Source of the DNA: Sinorhizobium fredii
GTDB lineage: Bacteria; Pseudomonadota; Alphaproteobacteria; Rhizobiales; Rhizobiaceae
Reading direction: 5' to 3'
Length of the DNA stretch: 64,000 nucleotides
Assembly: GCF_002944405.1 (NCBI RefSeq)
Contig: NZ_CP024310.1
Span: forward strand, 1,638,818 to 1,702,817
In this document: piece after piece, positions 45,595 to 54,485 of the stretch
Layout of the letters: each line of letters opens with the position of its first letter
How positions within the stretch are numbered: the stretch's first letter is position 1
Program-made: the position numbers and the translations under genes
Notes under the pieces: model-generated
Database searches by the model: none
Told to the model about the DNA's origin: nothing
The model's input: the letters and a program-made list of their open reading frames with translations, nothing else

Positions 45595-46857
45595 TTACCA
45601 GCTGTCGCCTTTGAGCTCGGTCAGCTCTACCTCCAAGAGTTCGAGATTTTCGGCGGCAGTTCCGTCGCCGGAGAGCGTGTTGTGAACGGCGCTCCAGAGC
45701 TTCGAGGACACCTCGTTATACTTGACCTTGGTCACTGCGGAGGGACGCGGCACGGCGCTCTGGAAGATCGGCTTCCAGTTCGGCATGAAGGGCTGGGCGG
45801 CGGCGATTTCCGGATCGTCGTAAAGGGCGGCGATCGTCGGCAGCTGTGACAGCTGGAGCGCCCGCGCCTTCTGCACTTCCTTGGACGAGAGGAACTTGAC
45901 GAGCTCGATCGCAGCTTGCTGCTCGTCGGAATATTTCGACACCGCGAGGTTCCAGCCGCCAAGCGTCGAGGAGGGCTTTTCGCCATCGGTCGCGGTCGGC
46001 AGCGGCATGACGTCGAACTTGCCCTTGACGGCACTGTCATCACCGTTGCCGAGCGCATAGGCATAGGGCCAGTTGCGCATGAAGACGGCATTGCCGGTCT
46101 GCCAGACGCCGCGCGACTCTTCCTCCTGATAGGCAAGCACGCCCTCAGGCGAGATCGTGCCGATCCATGCCTTGGCGCGCTCGATGGCCGCGGCCGCCTT
46201 CTCGTTGTTGACGGAAATCGTCCCGTCGGGCTCGACGATCTGGCCGCCGCCGGAGGACTTGATCCATTCGAGCGCATTGCAAGTCAGCCCCTCATAGGCG
46301 TTGCCCTGGAATACGAAGCCCCAGACGTCCGCCTTTCCGGCGGCACGCTCCTTCTCCTGGATCTCCTTGGCGGTCGACGCCAATTCGTCCCAGGTCTTCG
46401 GCGGCGCCTTGCCGTATTGCTCCAGCAGATCCTTGCGGTAGTAGAGCGCCGGCGCGTCGGTGAAAATCGGCAGCGCCACCAGCTTGCCGTTGACGGTCTG
46501 CGACTGGATGATCGACGGGAAATGTTCACCGGCGACGTCTTTCGCAGCCTTGGTCAGATCGACGAATTGATCGGCGAGCTGCGGCGCCCAGATGACGTCC
46601 GTCTGATAGACGTCGACATCCTTGTTCCCGGCGGCCAGCCACAGCCGGTACTGGCTGAACTGCTCGCTGCTCGATGGCGGCATGGTGACGAGACTGACCT
46701 TGTGGCCGGTCTTCTTCTCGAAGGCGTCGAGCTGCTCGCGCATGAAATTCACGTTCTTGCCGGTGGTGTTGGCAGCGAGCGAGAGCTCGGCGGCGGCGGC
46801 AAGATCAGCGGCGCCGAGAGCGGCGCAGAAAGTCAAGGTCCTCAGAAGCAGTGTCAT
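45595..46857 (-). CDS. thuE: Trehalose/maltose-binding protein ThuE
   Basis: This is a 420-residue family 1 sugar-binding protein. The signal peptide (MTLLLRTLTFCAALGAADLA, cleavage near AAA-EL) precedes a mature domain containing DVYQTDVIWAPQLADQFVDL and GGWNLAVSKYSDEQQAAIELVKFLSS. ATG 46857 has GGAGGAG 9 bases upstream; a start nine codons earlier is possible in frame. It is the first gene of the operon thuEFGKAB and divergent from thuR. Knowledge of the system: imports trehalose, maltose and sucrose. Confidence 0.92.
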   Translation of the reverse strand: MTLLLRTLTFCAALGAADLAAAAELSLAANTTGKNVNFMREQLDAFEKKTGHKVSLVTMPPSSSEQFSQYRLWLAAGNKDVDVYQTDVIWAPQLADQFVDLTKAAKDVAGEHFPSIIQSQTVNGKLVALPIFTDAPALYYRKDLLEQYGKAPPKTWDELASTAKEIQEKERAAGKADVWGFVFQGNAYEGLTCNALEWIKSSGGGQIVEPDGTISVNNEKAAAAIERAKAWIGTISPEGVLAYQEEESRGVWQTGNAVFMRNWPYAYALGNGDDSAVKGKFDVMPLPTATDGEKPSSTLGGWNLAVSKYSDEQQAAIELVKFLSSKEVQKARALQLSQLPTIAALYDDPEIAAAQPFMPNWKPIFQSAVPRPSAVTKVKYNEVSSKLWSAVHNTLSGDGTAAENLELLEVELTELKGDSW

Positions 46858-46910
46858 GGTCGATGGCTCCTCCAAATCCCCCACCGCTCGAAAGCTCCTC
46901 AGAAAATTCG

Positions 46911-46920
46911 AAAACGGTTT
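46911..46920. promoter_or_regulatory. LacI-type site near thuE
   Basis: AAAACGGTTT fits the LacI-family core AANCGNTT. It is 54 bp upstream of the thuE ATG and is followed by GGCT, as is the site at 47095, so the pair shares 13 of 14 bases. It lies in the 362-bp thuE/thuR intergenic region, which otherwise shows no gene. Confidence 0.55.
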
Positions 46921-47094
46921 GGCTGGAAAAAACTGTCAGAAGGCCCGATTGTTGTCAATACGCCGCTGCACATTCCGGCATTCGCCAGATGCGAAGGAAC
47001 TTAACGCCGTTGTTTCAGCGCCTTACGCCGTTTACAACTCCTCTTTGAAAATTCTGCCCCGAAAATTTATCGGTCGTGCAACACGCAAAATTTT

Positions 47095-47104
47095 AAAACG
47101 ATTT
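47095..47104. promoter_or_regulatory. LacI-type site near thuR
   Basis: AAAACGATTT (inside TTAAAACGATTTGG) is a good match to LacI-family operators, 116 bp upstream of the thuR ATG. It is likely bound by ThuR together with the thuE-proximal site. Confidence 0.6.
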
Positions 47105-47219
47105 GGCTAAATGTCACGCCATCGGGTGGGCAAGTACGAGGAGCGCCGATCGGTTGTCCCTGGTGTAAAAGGCGTATATTCCTCATCGAGGCAAAGGGGT
47201 TAAGGAATAGATAGGCCGC

Positions 47220-48251
47220 ATGAAGCTCAAGGAGTTCGCCCGCCAACTGGGGCTTTCCCCGACGACGGTCAGCCGCGCGCTCAGCGGCTATCCGGAGGTC
47301 AGCGAGAAGACCCGTAAACGCGTCGCGGAAGAGGCCGTGCGGCTCGGCTATCGCCCAAATATCAACGCTGTGCGCCTGGTTACTGGACGCGCCGGGGCGA
47401 TCGGCGTCGTCATGGGCCGCACAGGGGAATTTCAGTTTGCCGAATTCATGAGCGGTATGGCCGAGAGGCTCGACGGAGAGGACATCGACATTCTCGTCAG
47501 CCCGACGGCGGACCGGGGTTTGACCGACGAGATTCCGCTCTTCAGCCGGCTCGTCACCAGCGGCCGGGTTGATGCGGTGATCGTCCATTCGCCGGAGCCG
47601 AACGACGAGCGCATCGCCTTTCTTCGTGAGCTCGGCTTTCCTTTCCTGGTGCACGGCCGCTCCGAGACTGACGTGCCGCACGCGTGGCTCGACATCGACA
47701 ACGAAGGTGCGATCCGGCGGGCGACATCGCATCTCATCGATCTCGGTCACCGGCGCATCGCGATGATCAATGGCCGTGCCGGCCGAACCTTTTCCCTGCA
47801 CCGCGACAAGGGCTATCGCGACGCCCTCGAGGAGCGGGGCCTTCCCTTCGATCCGCGCCTCGTCGCCCACGGCCATTTCACCGACGAACTCGGCTTCCGC
47901 TTCGCCCGGTCCTTTCTCGAGCAATCGCCGCGGCCGACGGCATTCGTCGCCGGCTCGATGATGACGGCACTTGGGATCTACCGCGCCGTGCGTTCCCGCG
48001 GGCTGGTCGTCGGACGGGACATATCGGTGATCGCCCATGACGACGTCTTTCCCTATCTGACGGCCGACAACATGGTGCCGTCGCTGTCGGCGACCCGCTC
48101 CTCGATCCGCGCGGCTGGGGCACGAGCGGCGGACCTCGTGCTGCAACTCCTCGGCGGGCGGACGGCGGAAGAGATCCATGAGCTCTGGCCCGTCGAACTC
48201 ATCCTGCGCGAGTCGACCGCTCCGCCGCCGCAGACCGAACCACGCTCCTGA
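47220..48251 (+). CDS. thuR: LacI-family repressor ThuR
   Basis: This is a 343-residue regulator. The N-terminal helix-turn-helix reads LKEFARQLGLSPTTVSRALS followed by a hinge near residue 50. The effector domain contains DIDNEGAIRRATSHLIDLGH and the SVIAHDDVFPYL block. Divergence from thuE and the family assignment match ThuR, which represses the thu genes until trehalose, maltose or sucrose is present. The next gene, a flavoprotein, starts 26 bp downstream in the same direction. Confidence 0.9.
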   Translation: MKLKEFARQLGLSPTTVSRALSGYPEVSEKTRKRVAEEAVRLGYRPNINAVRLVTGRAGAIGVVMGRTGEFQFAEFMSGMAERLDGEDIDILVSPTADRGLTDEIPLFSRLVTSGRVDAVIVHSPEPNDERIAFLRELGFPFLVHGRSETDVPHAWLDIDNEGAIRRATSHLIDLGHRRIAMINGRAGRTFSLHRDKGYRDALEERGLPFDPRLVAHGHFTDELGFRFARSFLEQSPRPTAFVAGSMMTALGIYRAVRSRGLVVGRDISVIAHDDVFPYLTADNMVPSLSATRSSIRAAGARAADLVLQLLGGRTAEEIHELWPVELILRESTAPPPQTEPRS

Positions 48252-48277
48252 CTGCAGCTCGAATGAACGGAGTATTG

Positions 48278-49489
48278 ATGGAAGGGAGAGAAATCGCGAT
48301 CATCGGCGGTGGGCCGGCCGGCCTGATGGCCGCCGAGGTGCTATCCACGGCCGATTATGCGGTGACGATCTACGAGGCGATGCCGACCGCCGCCCGCAAG
48401 TTCCTGCTCGCCGGCAAGTCCGGCCTCAACATCACTCATGGCGAAGACTATCGCCGTTTCGCCACCCGCTTCGGCGCCGCCTCCGATCGCCTGCGCCCGG
48501 CCCTCGACGCCTTCACTCCGGACGACGTGCGGGCCTGGGCGGAAGGCCTCGGCACCGAGACCTTCGTCGGCTCCTCCGGCCGCGTCTTTCCGAAGGCGAT
48601 GAAGGCCTCGCCGCTCTTGCGCGCCTGGCTGCGCCGGCTGGAGGGCCAGGGGGTCACGCTGCTGACCCGCCATCGCTGGCTGGGCTTTGCCGAAGACGGC
48701 TATCTCTTCGAGGCGCCGGAAGGGCGCAAGATCGTCCGCTGCGATGCCGCCCTGCTGGCGCTCGGCGGCGCAAGCTGGCCACGGCTCGGCTCGGATGCCG
48801 CCTGGGTGCCGTGGCTCAGCGAAAGAGGCGTGGACGTCCGCACCTTCCGCCCCGCCAATTGCGGCTTCGACGTCGCCTGGAGCGCGGCCTTCCGCGAGCG
48901 CTTTGCCGGCGAACCGCTGAAATCCGTCGTCGCCTCGTCCGAGGCCGGCGCCCTTCAGGGCGAATTCGTGGTCAGCCGCCACGGCATCGAAGGCAGCCTC
49001 GTCTATGCCCATGCCGCAAGCCTGCGCGACCGGCTCGAACGAGATGGTAAGAGTTTACTTACGCTGGATCTGGCGCCGGGCCGGACCGCGGAGCGCCTGA
49101 CGCGCGACCTCGCTCGGCAGGACGGCAAGGCAAGCTTTTCCAATCGCCTCAGAAAGGCCGCCGGACTCGAAGGTGTCAAGGCGGCGCTCCTGCGCGAACT
49201 CATGCCGGAGGCGCCCAAGGCCGACCCGACGTGGCTTGCGGCCGCGATCAAGGCTGTACCCATCCCGCTCCTGCGGCCGCGGCCGATCGCCGAGGCAATT
49301 TCCTCGGCGGGCGGCATCGGCCTCGATCAGATCCACGACCACTACATGCTGAAGGCGCTTCCCGGCCTCTTCGCCGCCGGCGAGATGCTCGACTGGGAGG
49401 CCCCGACCGGCGGCTATCTGCTGACCGCCTGCCTTGCGACCGGACGCGCCGCAGCCCGCGGCATCGAGAGGTGGCTGGCAGGCGGTTAG
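48278..49489 (+). CDS. HI0933/BaiN-type NAD(P)/FAD-dependent oxidoreductase
   Basis: This is a 403-residue flavoprotein. The FAD-binding motif is IIGGGPAGLMAAEVL near the start, and RKFLLAGKSGLNITHGEDY (about residues 43-60) is the hallmark of the HI0933 family. The C-terminal FAD-binding stretch is DWEAPTGGYLLTACLATGRA. ATG 48278 has GGAG 6 bases upstream; an ATG five codons earlier (48263) would include that box. The family is often annotated as aminoacetone oxidase-like or TIGR03862, and the true substrate is unknown. It probably shares the thuR transcript but has no clear link to sugar use. Confidence 0.83.
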   Translation: MEGREIAIIGGGPAGLMAAEVLSTADYAVTIYEAMPTAARKFLLAGKSGLNITHGEDYRRFATRFGAASDRLRPALDAFTPDDVRAWAEGLGTETFVGSSGRVFPKAMKASPLLRAWLRRLEGQGVTLLTRHRWLGFAEDGYLFEAPEGRKIVRCDAALLALGGASWPRLGSDAAWVPWLSERGVDVRTFRPANCGFDVAWSAAFRERFAGEPLKSVVASSEAGALQGEFVVSRHGIEGSLVYAHAASLRDRLERDGKSLLTLDLAPGRTAERLTRDLARQDGKASFSNRLRKAAGLEGVKAALLRELMPEAPKADPTWLAAAIKAVPIPLLRPRPIAEAISSAGGIGLDQIHDHYMLKALPGLFAAGEMLDWEAPTGGYLLTACLATGRAAARGIERWLAGG

Positions 49490-49501
49490 TGCATCGGAGG
49501 C

Positions 49502-49689
49502 ACCCCCCTCTGCCCTGCCGGGCATCTCCCCCACAAGGGGGGAGATTGGCTGGAAGCGCCGCTCTGCCCCACGCCAGCCTGTCCATGCCGAAAGGCACAT
49601 CCATGTATTGGATATTTGATGGGGCGGGACATTGCCACTCGCCGATCTCCACCCTTGTGGGGGAGATGCCCAGCAGGGCAGAGGGGGGT
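49502..49689. repeat. Copy 3 (best preserved) of the ~190-bp inverted-repeat element
   Basis: The 45-base ends, 49502-49546 and 49645-49689, are inverted repeats differing at two positions. The 98-base interior resembles the interior of the 4.1-kb copy in reverse orientation. It lies right after the flavoprotein stop in a 441-bp gap; the rest of the gap (49690-49930) is empty and should hold the MFS promoter. Confidence 0.88.
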
Positions 49690-49930
49690 ATCAAGCGCTC
49701 CCGACTGACACCGTTTCCCATCCGATCGAAATCCGCTCCAAGCCCGGCCGGCCCATGATCCGCAAGCCCATCTGACCTTCATTCGTGAATCTCATTCACA
49801 GGCATTTCGACCCGCCAGCGCCTTATCGAAGCGGCGCGCCGCCCGCATATTGCACTGCGAAAGACTCATCGCGTCAACGCCCCTCGAGCCTCCCTTCCCT
49901 TTCCGAACGGGAGGCGGAAACGGATTTGCC

Positions 49931-51112
49931 ATGCCTTTAGCCATCTTCGCCCTGACGATCGCGGCCTACGCAATCGGCACCACAGAATTCGTCATTGTCG
50001 GCCTGCTGCCAACGGTCGCGGCCGACCTCGGCATCACCCTGCCGCTCGCCGGCCTGATCGTCAGCGTCTATGCGCTCGGCGTCACCTTCGGCGCACCGGT
50101 CCTCACGGCCCTCACCGGCCGGATCGGGCGCAAGCCGCTGCTTCTCGGCCTGATGGCGCTGTTCATCGCCGGCAACACGGCCGCGGCGCTATCGCCAAAC
50201 TATGAAATGCTGCTTGCCGCGCGCGTGCTCTCGGCCTTCGCCCACGGCGTCTTCTTCTCCGTCGGCTCGACGATCGCCGCCGATCTCGTGCCGGAAAACC
50301 GCCGCGCCTCGGCGATCGCCATGATGTTCATGGGGCTCACCGTGGCGATCGTCACCGGCGTGCCGATCGGCACCCATATCGGCCAGATCTTCGGCTGGCG
50401 CACCACCTTCTGGGCGGTCGCGGCGCTCGGCGTTATCGCTTTTATCGGCATCGCAGCGCTGTTGCCGAAGAGGCTCTCCAAGGCCACCCCGGCAAGGCTT
50501 GCCGACCAGCTCCGCGTGCTTTCTTCCGGCCGCCTGCTGATCGTCTTCGCCATGACCGCACTCGGCTATGGCGGCACCTTCGTCGCTTTCACCTATCTGG
50601 CGCCGATCCTTGAACAGATCACCGGCTTTTCTGCCGAAAGCGTCAGCCTGATCCTAGTGCTCTACGGCATAGCCATTGCCGTCGGCAATCTCGCCGGCGG
50701 GCGGATCGCCAATGCCAATCCGGTGAAGGCGCTTGCTGGCCTGTTTCTCCTCCAGGCGCTGGTGCTCTTCACCTTCTCCTTCACGGCGGCTTCGCCAGTG
50801 CCGACGCTCGCCACGCTGGCTGCCCTCGGCTTCCTCTCCTTCGCCAATGTCCCGGGGCTGCAGCTCTATGTCGTCCAGCTCGCCAAGGAGCACCGCCCCC
50901 GCGCCGTCGACGTCGCCTCGGCACTCAACATCGCCGCCTTCAACCTCGGCATCGCCCTCGGCGCCTGGCTCGGCGGGCGGGTGGTCGATTCCGCCCTTGG
51001 GCTCGGCGCAACGCCCTGGGTCGGTGCCGTCCTCGTCTCCTTCGCCTTGCTGCTGACGCTCTGGAGCGGGGCACTGGATCGGCGTTCTACCGCCGCCCTG
51101 CAGGGCGCCTGA
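49931..51112 (+). CDS. MFS exporter (DHA1, AraJ/YdhP-like)
   Basis: This is a 393-residue protein with 12 predicted helices. The first helix has TIAAYAIGTTEFVIVGLLPT, characteristic of AraJ/YdhP-type drug and sugar exporters, and motif A between helices 2 and 3 reads GRIGRKPLLLGL. ATG 49931 is used; it is in frame with an upstream ATG at 49850 that would add a 27-residue polar stretch. GGGAGG lies somewhat far (about 16 bases) upstream, so initiation is not well resolved. Substrate unknown. Confidence 0.87.
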   Translation: MPLAIFALTIAAYAIGTTEFVIVGLLPTVAADLGITLPLAGLIVSVYALGVTFGAPVLTALTGRIGRKPLLLGLMALFIAGNTAAALSPNYEMLLAARVLSAFAHGVFFSVGSTIAADLVPENRRASAIAMMFMGLTVAIVTGVPIGTHIGQIFGWRTTFWAVAALGVIAFIGIAALLPKRLSKATPARLADQLRVLSSGRLLIVFAMTALGYGGTFVAFTYLAPILEQITGFSAESVSLILVLYGIAIAVGNLAGGRIANANPVKALAGLFLLQALVLFTFSFTAASPVPTLATLAALGFLSFANVPGLQLYVVQLAKEHRPRAVDVASALNIAAFNLGIALGAWLGGRVVDSALGLGATPWVGAVLVSFALLLTLWSGALDRRSTAALQGA

Positions 51113-51129
51113 GCCTTAGCGTCAGAACA

Positions 51130-51162
51130 CCGGTGGGCCGAACGAAACGGCCGGCCCACCGG
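51130..51162. terminator. Bidirectional hairpin between MFS and dodecin genes
   Basis: CCGGTGGGCC (51130-51139) and GGCCCACCGG (51153-51162) form a perfect 10-bp stem between two convergent genes, 18 bp after the MFS stop and 23 bp from the dodecin stop. Confidence 0.7.
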
Positions 51163-51185
51163 CAAACTTCCCTCTCCCGCGCCGT

Positions 51186-51395
51186 TCAGTCGTCGATCCG
51201 GAAGCCTACCTTCATCACCACCTGATAATGGGCCACCTCGCCATTGACGATCTGCCCGCGGACCTGGTCCACCTCGAACCAGTCGAGATTCCGCATGGTT
51301 TTCGAAGCCCGCGCAATCGCCGTTTCGATGGCTTCGTCGATCGAGTTCGGGGAACTTCCGATCAGTTCGACTTTCTTGTAGACGTGCCCGCTCAC
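51186..51395 (-). CDS. Dodecin family flavin-binding protein
   Basis: This is a 69-residue protein whose length and sequence (VYKKVELIGSSPNSIDEAIE, WFEVDQVRGQI, YQVVMKVGFRID) fit dodecin. Dodecins assemble into hollow dodecamers that bind flavins or CoA; the tryptophan and glutamine of the flavin pocket are in place. The start is GTG 51395, with GAGGAGG just upstream. It is monocistronic. Confidence 0.88.
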   Translation of the reverse strand: MSGHVYKKVELIGSSPNSIDEAIETAIARASKTMRNLDWFEVDQVRGQIVNGEVAHYQVVMKVGFRIDD

Positions 51396-51626
51396 CGTAT
51401 CCTCCTCAAGGGGTTTTCCGATTTGGCATCTTGGCATGGTCGTGCGGAGCGGCATGCGTCGCCGCTACCTTGACGATCATGCCCCCGTTATGTCCTGGCC
51501 GCCAGCAAAAGCTCGGAACTTCCGGTCGACCGGCCGGCAAAGCGCATCGACAAGGCGAAAATCAATTCACCCCGGCAGCCGCAAAGGCTATAGCGGTTGC
51601 CATTCGATGCCTCCCTGGAGCTCGCC

Positions 51627-52859
51627 ATGGCCGACACTGTCACCGACCGTTTCCTGCGCTACGTCGTCATCGATACCCAGTCGGACCCGAAGTCGCCGAC
51701 GCAGCCCTCCACCGAAAAACAGAAGAACCTCGGCCGCCTGCTGGTCGAGGAGCTGCTGGCGATCGGGCTTGCCGACGCCCATCTCGACGAGCACGGCTAC
51801 GTCTACGCGACCATCCCCTCCAATATGGACAAGCCGGTGCCGGTGATCTGCTTTTGCTCGCATATGGATACGGCGCCGGATTTCACCGGCACGAACGTCA
51901 AGCCGCAGATCGTCCGCAACTATGGCGGCGGCGATATCCGGCTTCCCGGCGATCCGCAGCAGGTGATCCGCGCCAGAGACAATCCCGCACTTGCCGACCA
52001 GATCGGCAACGACATCATCACCACCGACGGCACGACGCTGCTCGGCGCTGACGACAAGGCCGGCCTCGCCGAGATCGTCACGGCCGCCCAGCAGCTCATC
52101 GACAATCCGAACATCCGCCACGGAACGATCAAGCTCCTGTTCACGACCGACGAGGAGATCGGCCGCGGCGTCGACAAGGTCAACCTTGAAAAACTCGGTG
52201 CCGAGTTCGCCTATACTGTCGACGGCGAGACCGCCGGCCATATCGAGGACGAAACCTTTTCGGCCGACAGCGTCGACATCACCATCCACGGCGTCGCCAT
52301 CCATCCGGGATTCGCCAAGGGCAAGATGGAAAACGCCATTAAGATCGCGTCGGCTATCGTCGCGGGGCTGCCGAAGGACGTGGCGCCGGAAACGACGGCC
52401 GGCCGCGAGGGCTTCGTCCATCCGACCGGGCTCACCGGTTCGATGGAAAGGGCAACCTTGAGCTTCATCGTCCGGGACTTCGAAGAGGCCGGCCTCGCCG
52501 CCAAGGAAGCGATGCTCGATCAGCTGGTCCGGCGCGTCCTCGAGGATTATCCCGGCTCCGGCTACAGATTCGAGGTCAAGGAGCAGTATCGCAACATGAA
52601 GGCGATCCTCGATCGCCACCCAGAGATCGTCGAGAATGCGCTGGAAGCGATCCGCCGCGCCGGCATGACCCCGGTGCGCGGCAGCATCCGCGGCGGCACC
52701 GACGGGTCGCGCCTGTCCTTCATGGGCTTGCCTTCCGCCAACCTCTTCGCCGGCGGCCACGCCTTCCACTCGCCGCTCGAATGGGTGAGCCGCCAGGACA
52801 TGGAACGGGCGGTGAAGACGATCGTCGAACTGGCGAAGGTCTGGGCAGAGCGGAGCTAG
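51627..52859 (+). CDS. pepT: Peptidase T (tripeptidase)
   Basis: This is a 410-residue M20B metallopeptidase. Zinc-binding and catalytic motifs are CSHMDTAPD, LLGADDKAGLAEIV, TTDEEIGRGVDK and the late NLFAGGHAFHS; the middle segment IHPGFAKGKMENAIK belongs to the dimerisation lid. ATG 51627 is preceded by GGAG. It removes N-terminal residues from tripeptides in the cytoplasm. It has a single-gene context. Confidence 0.93.
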   Translation: MADTVTDRFLRYVVIDTQSDPKSPTQPSTEKQKNLGRLLVEELLAIGLADAHLDEHGYVYATIPSNMDKPVPVICFCSHMDTAPDFTGTNVKPQIVRNYGGGDIRLPGDPQQVIRARDNPALADQIGNDIITTDGTTLLGADDKAGLAEIVTAAQQLIDNPNIRHGTIKLLFTTDEEIGRGVDKVNLEKLGAEFAYTVDGETAGHIEDETFSADSVDITIHGVAIHPGFAKGKMENAIKIASAIVAGLPKDVAPETTAGREGFVHPTGLTGSMERATLSFIVRDFEEAGLAAKEAMLDQLVRRVLEDYPGSGYRFEVKEQYRNMKAILDRHPEIVENALEAIRRAGMTPVRGSIRGGTDGSRLSFMGLPSANLFAGGHAFHSPLEWVSRQDMERAVKTIVELAKVWAERS

Positions 52860-52890
52860 CGCATATTGACGTCAGGTGGAATTGGCGCGC

Positions 52891-53442
52891 TCAGTTCACA
52901 ACAGGCGCGGCCGGCTTGCCCCAGCTGGAAATGGGCTGGCCGGCCTTGGTCGTCACCCGCATGTCGTAGAGCGCGAGCGAGGCCTGCAGCTGCCGCATGT
53001 CGTTGCAGCGGTTGACGATGCCGCCGATATATTGGACGCAGTCGCTGGCGCTGCCCTGAACCGGACCTGTCGCCCAGTCCTTGACGATGCCGTCGGTGCC
53101 GACCAGGAAGTAGGAAAGCCGATTGTTCTGCGAAACCGTGGAGCTGCCAACCAGGCCGGCGAAATTCGTGCCCGTCTGGGTCTCGGCGCCGGGCGCCATA
53201 TGCCGGTAGATCGTCATGCCGTCCGCAAGCCGCGTTTCACCGATCAGGGGCCCGAAGGTCGCATCCGAGCCGGAAAGCTGCGCCATCGGCGATTGGCCGA
53301 GATTGACGACTTCCGCATAAGGCTTGCCCAGTGCAAAGCTGGTGAACGACCGGTTGGCGGCGTTCTCCGCCTTTTCCGCCACCTGAGAACACCCCGCCAA
53401 AGCGATGGCGAAACCAATCGAAAGAACTGCCGTGAAGCGCAT
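52891..53442 (-). CDS. Putative lipoprotein of unknown function
   Basis: This is a 183-residue protein. The signal peptide ends in a lipobox, LAGC, with Cys18 as the lipid-attachment site. The mature part has FALGKPYAEVVNLGQSP and SYFLVGTDGIVKDWATGPVQ, a pattern seen in SmpA/OmlA-like small lipoproteins, but I cannot assign a family firmly. Two further cysteines (about 134 and 146) could form a disulphide. It is convergent with pepT. Confidence 0.7.
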   Translation of the reverse strand: MRFTAVLSIGFAIALAGCSQVAEKAENAANRSFTSFALGKPYAEVVNLGQSPMAQLSGSDATFGPLIGETRLADGMTIYRHMAPGAETQTGTNFAGLVGSSTVSQNNRLSYFLVGTDGIVKDWATGPVQGSASDCVQYIGGIVNRCNDMRQLQASLALYDMRVTTKAGQPISSWGKPAAPVVN

Positions 53443-53571
53443 GCAGACCCCTTGCCGGCAGCCGTACGCTTCCGAAGCCCAAGGCTTGCCGATAGCAGTG
53501 CGTCCCGCCGTCTGTCCCTCTAACCCGCCCTCTTCCTAGCAGATTCTCGGGCATTGCGAAGCGGGCCTTTG

Positions 53572-54219
53572 TTAGCCGGCCCATGCGGTGAAAACCGCCA
53601 ACTGAGCGGCGAAAGCCCGCTTGTATGCGGGCCGCGCTTCGCCTCGGGCGACATAGGCGGAGAGGTTCGGATATTCCTCAAGTAATTCCGATCCCTTCAA
53701 CCTGAGCAGCACCGACACCATCAAGAGGTCACCGGCGCTGAACGCGCCGTCGAGCCAGTCGGCATTGCTAAGGTGCCTGGAAAGGTCGCCGAGCCGCTTC
53801 CGGATGCTTCCCTCGAGGGCACGCAGGCGCTCTTCGTACCAGGGCTCATCGCGCTCGAGGATCTTGGCGAGGGCACGGTCGAAGATCGGCGGCTCCACCG
53901 TGTTGAGCGCGGCAAACATCCAGGTGATCGCGCGCGCCCGGGCGTTCGCATCGTCCGGCAGCAGGCCGGCATGGCCCTCGGCGATATGGAACACGATCGC
54001 CCCTGACTCGAACAGGACGAGATCGCCTTCCTCATAGGTCGGAATTTGTCCGAAAGGCTGAAGTGCCCGATGCGCGGGTTCCTTCATCGCCTTAAACGAA
54101 AGCAGACGAACCTCGTAAGGCTCACCCACTTCTTCAAGCGCCCAGCGAACGCGCATGTCGCGCGCCAGACCCTGGCCGCGATCGGGCGAGCGTTCAAAGG
54201 CGGTAATGGTGATAGCCAT
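53572..54219 (-). CDS. Glutathione S-transferase family protein
   Basis: This is a 215-residue protein. The thioredoxin-like N-terminus (ITITAFERSPDRGQGLARDM, LQPFGQIPTYEEGDLVLFES) carries the conserved cis-proline and the ES glutathione contact, and an all-helical C-terminus follows (about residues 85-210) with LSNADWLDGAFSAGDLLMVS. ATG 54219 is chosen; the frame extends to 54291. A CCTAAATTAGG palindrome lies 76 bp upstream and may be its operator. Confidence 0.87.
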   Translation of the reverse strand: MAITITAFERSPDRGQGLARDMRVRWALEEVGEPYEVRLLSFKAMKEPAHRALQPFGQIPTYEEGDLVLFESGAIVFHIAEGHAGLLPDDANARARAITWMFAALNTVEPPIFDRALAKILERDEPWYEERLRALEGSIRKRLGDLSRHLSNADWLDGAFSAGDLLMVSVLLRLKGSELLEEYPNLSAYVARGEARPAYKRAFAAQLAVFTAWAG

Positions 54220-54294
54220 TGTTGTTCTCCATAGCTTGTCCGTATTGAAGACGACCGGCCAAACGAGAATCCGACATTGCATGCTCGACATAGT

Positions 54295-54305
54295 CCTAAA
54301 TTAGG
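54295..54305. promoter_or_regulatory. Palindrome upstream of the GST gene
   Basis: CCTAAATTAGG is a perfect 11-base dyad (five plus one plus five), within a 266-bp space that contains no gene. It could be an operator for a MarR/HxlR- or LysR-type regulator; no such gene is adjacent. Confidence 0.4.
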
Positions 54306-54485
54306 TCGGCATGCGCCGCTTGTGGGCGTGAGTTTGCGCTCATCAAGTCGGTTTACTCAAAGCGACGTGCCAACGCTCGACCAAAATGCCTTTTTAAAGA
54401 TGGGAACGCGCCAAGCGTGGAAGTTTGCGGCTGACCGGTGAATTTCGGCCTTCGGCCCAATGCGGACATCACGTGCAACGAGGCG

